Assembly: GCA_905205975.1 (NCBI GenBank)
Contig: CAJLFQ010000026.1
Coordinates: 1-25,896 of the forward strand
Direction: 5' to 3'
Length of the DNA stretch: 25,896 nucleotides
Origin: an uncultured Eubacteriales bacterium
Lineage (GTDB): Bacteria; Bacillota; Clostridia; Oscillospirales; QAMX01
In this document: positions 23,666-25,896 of the stretch, one piece after another
How the letters are laid out: each line of letters opens with the position of its first letter
Numbering within the stretch: position 1 is the first letter of the stretch
The notes under the pieces: model-generated
What the model was told of the DNA's origin: nothing
What the model saw: only the letters and a program-made list of their open reading frames with translations
Databases searched by the model: none
Program-made: the position numbers and the translations under genes

Positions 23666-23806
23666 ACATCGATTTTCGAGTTCGAAAATTTCCGCAGTGT
23701 CAGGCAACGGAGCGCCTGGCACCGCATGTCGTTTTGAAAGCTTATCCCTCCTACGGCCGCTGCACAGGTGATGACGGATCCATCGCTTGTGCAGCATTTT
23801 TCTTTT
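23666..23806 (+). ncRNA. Candidate small RNA of unknown family
   Basis: A unit of about 140 nt bounded by a perfect promoter and an intrinsic terminator. Three hairpins are visible. H1 is ATTTTCG/CGAAAAT with an AGTT loop (23672-23689). H2 is GTGTCAGGC/GCCTGGCAC, 9 bp with one G-T pair (23697-23722), loop AACGGAGC. H3 is the 15-bp terminator stem (23759-23795), loop ACGGATC. Between H2 and H3 an apparently single-stranded stretch holds ATCCCTCCTACGG (23744-23756), whose CCCTCCT complements Shine-Dalgarno sequences. The H2 loop GGAG could pair with that CTCC. No start codon with a ribosome site lies inside. It does not look like 6S RNA, SRP RNA, tmRNA or RNase P RNA. A trans-acting regulator is inferred, not shown. 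Confidence 0.65.
23759..23806 (+). terminator. Terminator of the candidate small RNA
   Basis: A 15-bp stem (23759-23773 with 23781-23795, two G-T pairs) with a 7-nt loop ACGGATC is followed by ATTTTTCTTTT. It lies 366 nt before SBP2, which has its own promoter, so it ends an independent transcript. Confidence 0.9.
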
Positions 23807-24089
23807 CTGCACTGAAAAACGCGCATTTGCGGCAAAAGACCGCAAAAAGGCAACTTTTTGATACGCGCTCAAAAACGACAATTTGTTGATTCATAAATAT
23901 GGAACCGATTTACGCGGATGAATCTGCTGATTCGACTGCGCAGTTTTGCTGTTTGAAAATAATCGACACGAGTGGTTTGAGATGATGTTTTTGATTTTTT
24001 CAGCATATTTCAGCATGTTTCCTTCTGAATTCGCTCAAATCGTGCGCATTCGACATGATAAAAGCGCATGGTTTTCAACTTTATGCTTG
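23807..24089. other. Non-coding AT-rich gap before the SBP2 promoter
   Basis: No gene with a ribosome binding site is seen. The stretch is AT-rich and holds only short imperfect repeats (TGCGG/CCGCA around 23828-23845; TTTTTCAGCATATTTCAGCATG near 23995-24017 contains TTTCAGCAT twice). It could contain upstream control sites for SBP2, but none is recognised. Confidence 0.45.
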
Positions 24090-24118
24090 TTGACTTTTTC
24101 CGCGAAATATAGTAAAAT
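24090..24118 (+). promoter_or_regulatory. Sigma-A promoter of SBP2
   Basis: TTGACT (24090-24095), a 17-nt spacer, then TAAAAT (24113-24118), the same -10 and spacing as SBP1. Start is predicted near 24125. Confidence 0.82.
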
Positions 24119-24126
24119 GAGCAAGC

Positions 24127-24143
24127 GTGATTTTTGAAATCAC
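24127..24143 (+). promoter_or_regulatory. Stem-loop at the 5' end of the SBP2 mRNA
   Basis: GTGATTT (24127-24133) and AAATCAC (24137-24143) form a 7-bp stem with a 3-nt loop, almost at the predicted transcript start. The AGGAGG site (24156-24161) is outside it. The position and the GTGAT core match the SBP1 leader hairpin. Confidence 0.55.
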
Positions 24144-24171
24144 AAATCATTTTACAGGAGGCACCCCACCC

Positions 24172-25626
24172 ATGAGCAAAAAGCTCCGTCTGCTCGCGCT
24201 TGCGCTCGCCGTTCTGATGCTGGTTCCGGCTATCTTCGCCGGCTGCTCCAAAGACGACGACAAGAAGCCCGACACCACCACCCCGGCCGCAACGGACAAC
24301 ACGTCTGCACCGGCGACCGACAACACGGACGATTCGTCCGAAACGACCCCGGAAAAGATCGACCTTGAAGGCTATGAGTTCCATCTCTCCACCAATAGCT
24401 ACGGCGGTCTGACCAACGTCGACGACAAGAACACCCACTACGGTACGGCCATCTACGATGAACTGCTTGACATCTATGCAGAAATCGAAGCTGACCTGAA
24501 CTGCACGATCGTCGCTGAAAACGTCACCAACGACACGGAAGCCATGGTTGCCGCTTCAGTCGGCGGCATCAAAGTCGCTGACTTCGTCCACGGCCGTCAG
24601 AGCACATGGATCCCGCTGGCCATGATGAACGCCCTGCGCCCGCTGGAAAGCATGATTGACGCTGGTCTCGACCTCTACAACGAGAACAACTTCAACCAGG
24701 TCTACACGAAGATGACCGAAATCGACGGCCACATCTGGGCCACCGATATGACCGGTAAGTTCGACAACGTCGCCCTCGGCCACTACTATGCATTCAACAA
24801 GGAACTGTGCGAAGCCGCCGGCTACCCGGCCGACACGCTGTTCCAGGCCGTCCGCGACGGTAAATGGGACTATGCGATGATGCTCGAAATCGCCCGCAAG
24901 ATCACGGACGACACCGACGGTGACGGTCAGTACGACATCTACGGCATCGCCCTCGACTGCGACGGCAACGAAGCCTGGACCAACGGCACGGGCCCGATCG
25001 TCAACAAAGACGGTAAATGGGTTGCCAACCTGCTGGATCCGCAGCTTATGCCGGCACTCGACTTCATGTATGCCCTCTCCCAGCCGGATATGACGATCCC
25101 GGTCATCGGCGACACCGCTTCCCGCGGCCAGCGCCGTACCAACTTCTACACCGGTAAGGCCGGCTTCGCCGGTCTGTACGGCGGCAACTTCGGCGACGAA
25201 TTCAAGGAAATGGCCGGCAACGGCAACGTTGGCTGCCTCCCGATTCCGAAGGGCCCGAACGCTGACAAGTACATCATGAACCTCGTTGACGTTGACACCT
25301 TCTACTGCCAGGCCGCAAACCAGGATTGGGAAAAGAGCGCCAAGGTCATGAACGCCATCGGCTCCAAGGTCACCAGCATGGCTGACTACCGTCAGCAGAT
25401 CCTCGACGCCTGCGGCGGCGACGAACAGTCCGTCGAAATGCTCTTCGACATCGCTCTGCCGAACGCGATGATGAACATTGCGAAGTGCTCCGACAACATG
25501 TATCAGATCACCCGTAAGGGCTTCTACAAAGCCATTTACGAACTGACTCTGACCCCGGCGGCAGCTGCTGAAGCTTACCAGGATCAGGTTCAGGCCGAAC
25601 TCGACAGCATCTTTAAGCAGAAGTAA
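24172..25626 (+). CDS. Extracellular solute-binding lipoprotein, paralogue 2 (ABC importer type)
   Basis: A 484-aa lipoprotein. The signal peptide is nearly identical to that of SBP1 and ends at FAGC (Cys25). A Thr/Asp/Ala-rich linker (26-62) then differs almost fully from SBP1. The binding domain aligns with SBP1 without large gaps; the longest shared blocks lie around LMPALDFMYALSQP, GDTASRGQRRTNFY and the C-terminal TRKGFYKAIYEL. It keeps an EF-hand-like loop DTDGDGQYD (247-255). Role as for SBP1: capture of an unknown, probably carbohydrate, ligand for an ABC importer that is not encoded here. AGGAGG lies 10 nt before the ATG. Strongly C-biased codons suggest high expression. Monocistronic. 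Confidence 0.88.
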   Translation: MSKKLRLLALALAVLMLVPAIFAGCSKDDDKKPDTTTPAATDNTSAPATDNTDDSSETTPEKIDLEGYEFHLSTNSYGGLTNVDDKNTHYGTAIYDELLDIYAEIEADLNCTIVAENVTNDTEAMVAASVGGIKVADFVHGRQSTWIPLAMMNALRPLESMIDAGLDLYNENNFNQVYTKMTEIDGHIWATDMTGKFDNVALGHYYAFNKELCEAAGYPADTLFQAVRDGKWDYAMMLEIARKITDDTDGDGQYDIYGIALDCDGNEAWTNGTGPIVNKDGKWVANLLDPQLMPALDFMYALSQPDMTIPVIGDTASRGQRRTNFYTGKAGFAGLYGGNFGDEFKEMAGNGNVGCLPIPKGPNADKYIMNLVDVDTFYCQAANQDWEKSAKVMNAIGSKVTSMADYRQQILDACGGDEQSVEMLFDIALPNAMMNIAKCSDNMYQITRKGFYKAIYELTLTPAAAAEAYQDQVQAELDSIFKQK

Positions 25627-25654
25627 TTCCGCTTCGAAAGCACATGAACTGAGC

Positions 25655-25696
25655 AAACACCCCTCCGCAGGACTTGCCCTGCGGAGGGGTGTTTTT
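25655..25696 (+). terminator. Intrinsic terminator of SBP2
   Basis: A GC-rich stem of 15-17 bp (25657-25671 with 25678-25692) closes ACTTGC and is followed by TTTTT (25692-25696). It lies 29 nt after the SBP2 stop. Confidence 0.94.
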
Positions 25697-25766
25697 CGGC
25701 GTTTGGCGCAACCCGCCGTGCGCTTCTCTTTTTGCAGGCGGGTTCTGTGATCCGGCTGGCGCATAA

Positions 25767-25896
25767 ACCGCGCCGGAACCGGCTCCGGAGCCGCCGGTCC
25801 AATCCCTGACAATTGCCGGCACCGCGCTGGACGCGTTTTCCGTCTGCATCCAGCCGGATGCGGGCGAAACAGCCGCATACGCTGCGGAAGAGCTCT
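25767..25896 (+). pseudogene. Start-less, edge-truncated reading frame with secreted-protein character
   Basis: From the codon after an in-frame TAA (25764-25766) the frame is open to the window end: 43 codons reading TAPEPAPEPPV, then SLTIAGTALDAF, then PDAGETAAYAAEEL. A Pro/Glu linker followed by L-x-I-x-G-x-x-L-x-x-F and D-A-x-E-x-x-A-Y-A-A-E-E-L is typical of the lead-in of large secreted glycan-associated proteins (DUF4838-like, by memory). No ATG, GTG or TTG start and no signal peptide lie in this frame upstream. It may be a decayed gene, a frameshift, or a sequence error. The rest is outside the window. A 14-bp palindrome CGGCTCCGGAGCCG (25780-25793) lies inside. Confidence 0.35.

Noticed and set aside
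23697..23795. Guanidine-II (mini-ykkC) riboswitch, because two hairpin loops contain ACGG
   Set aside because: That motif needs tight ACGR tetraloops on short stems next to a transporter gene. Here loops are 8 and 7 nt and no gene follows the terminator.
23666..23806. 6S RNA or SRP RNA
   Set aside because: No closing stem joins the 5' and 3' ends as in 6S RNA, and the conserved SRP loop with GGAA/GCAG is absent.
25613..25849. Minus-strand frame of 78 codons at the right edge
   Set aside because: It reads straight through the SBP2 terminator and the end of SBP2, has no ribosome site, and is Ala/Gly/Pro-rich without motifs.
1..25896. CRISPR arrays, tRNA or rRNA genes, insertion sequences, phage or defence genes
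   Set aside because: None could be seen: no regularly spaced repeats, no cloverleaf or rRNA sequence, and no transposase or integrase frame.

Overview
The window looks like a chromosomal piece of a GC-rich, Gram-positive, endospore-forming member of the Clostridia (Bacillota). The reasons are a PolC-type DNA polymerase III with the exonuclease inserted in the PHP domain, a SpoIVB sporulation protease, the pyrH-frr-uppS-cdsA-dxr-rseP-ispG-polC gene order, a ParA/ParB/parS locus with the classic Bacillota parS sequence, and lipoproteins with short lipobox signal peptides. Nothing in the sequence allows a genus call.

Layout. (1) 1-1265: spoIVB on the plus strand behind a structured leader, ending at a strong GAAA-loop hairpin. 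(2) 1274-2525: a minus-strand pair, a DUF2812-like membrane protein and a GNAT acetyltransferase, with a visible sigma-A promoter. (3) 2603-4267: a lipoprotein with a right-handed beta-helix fold, with a perfect consensus promoter and a terminator. (4) 4417-6028: a monocistronic solute-binding lipoprotein (SBP1) with promoter, 5' hairpin and terminator. (5) 6029-6287: a non-coding stretch with tandem stem-loops. (6) 6288-19283: a long minus-strand housekeeping block, read in the order ligA, pyrH, frr, uppS, cdsA, dxr, rseP, ispG, polC. (7) 19284-19615: a divergent control region with two parS sites. (8) 19616-23346: parA, parB, serS and a GNAT gene on the plus strand, ending in a terminator. 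(9) 23347-24171: a non-coding, AT-richer stretch holding a compact candidate small RNA with its own consensus promoter and terminator. (10) 24172-25696: SBP2, a close paralogue of SBP1 with the same kind of promoter, 5' hairpin and terminator. (11) 25767-25896: a protein-like reading frame without a start codon, cut by the window edge.

Function. The minus block joins UMP kinase and ribosome recycling to membrane and isoprenoid synthesis (UppS, CdsA, Dxr, IspG), intramembrane proteolysis (RseP), and DNA replication and repair (PolC, LigA). The divergent arm carries chromosome segregation (ParA, ParB, parS) and seryl-tRNA charging. The two SBPs, the beta-helix lipoprotein and perhaps the right-edge fragment point to use of external carbohydrate, but no ABC permease or ATPase is present here.

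The least explained element is the small transcription unit at 23631-23806. It has a TTGACA-17-TATAAT promoter, about 140 nt of structured RNA with a CU-rich anti-Shine-Dalgarno-like segment, and a 15-bp terminator stem. It does not match any RNA family I can recall by eye.
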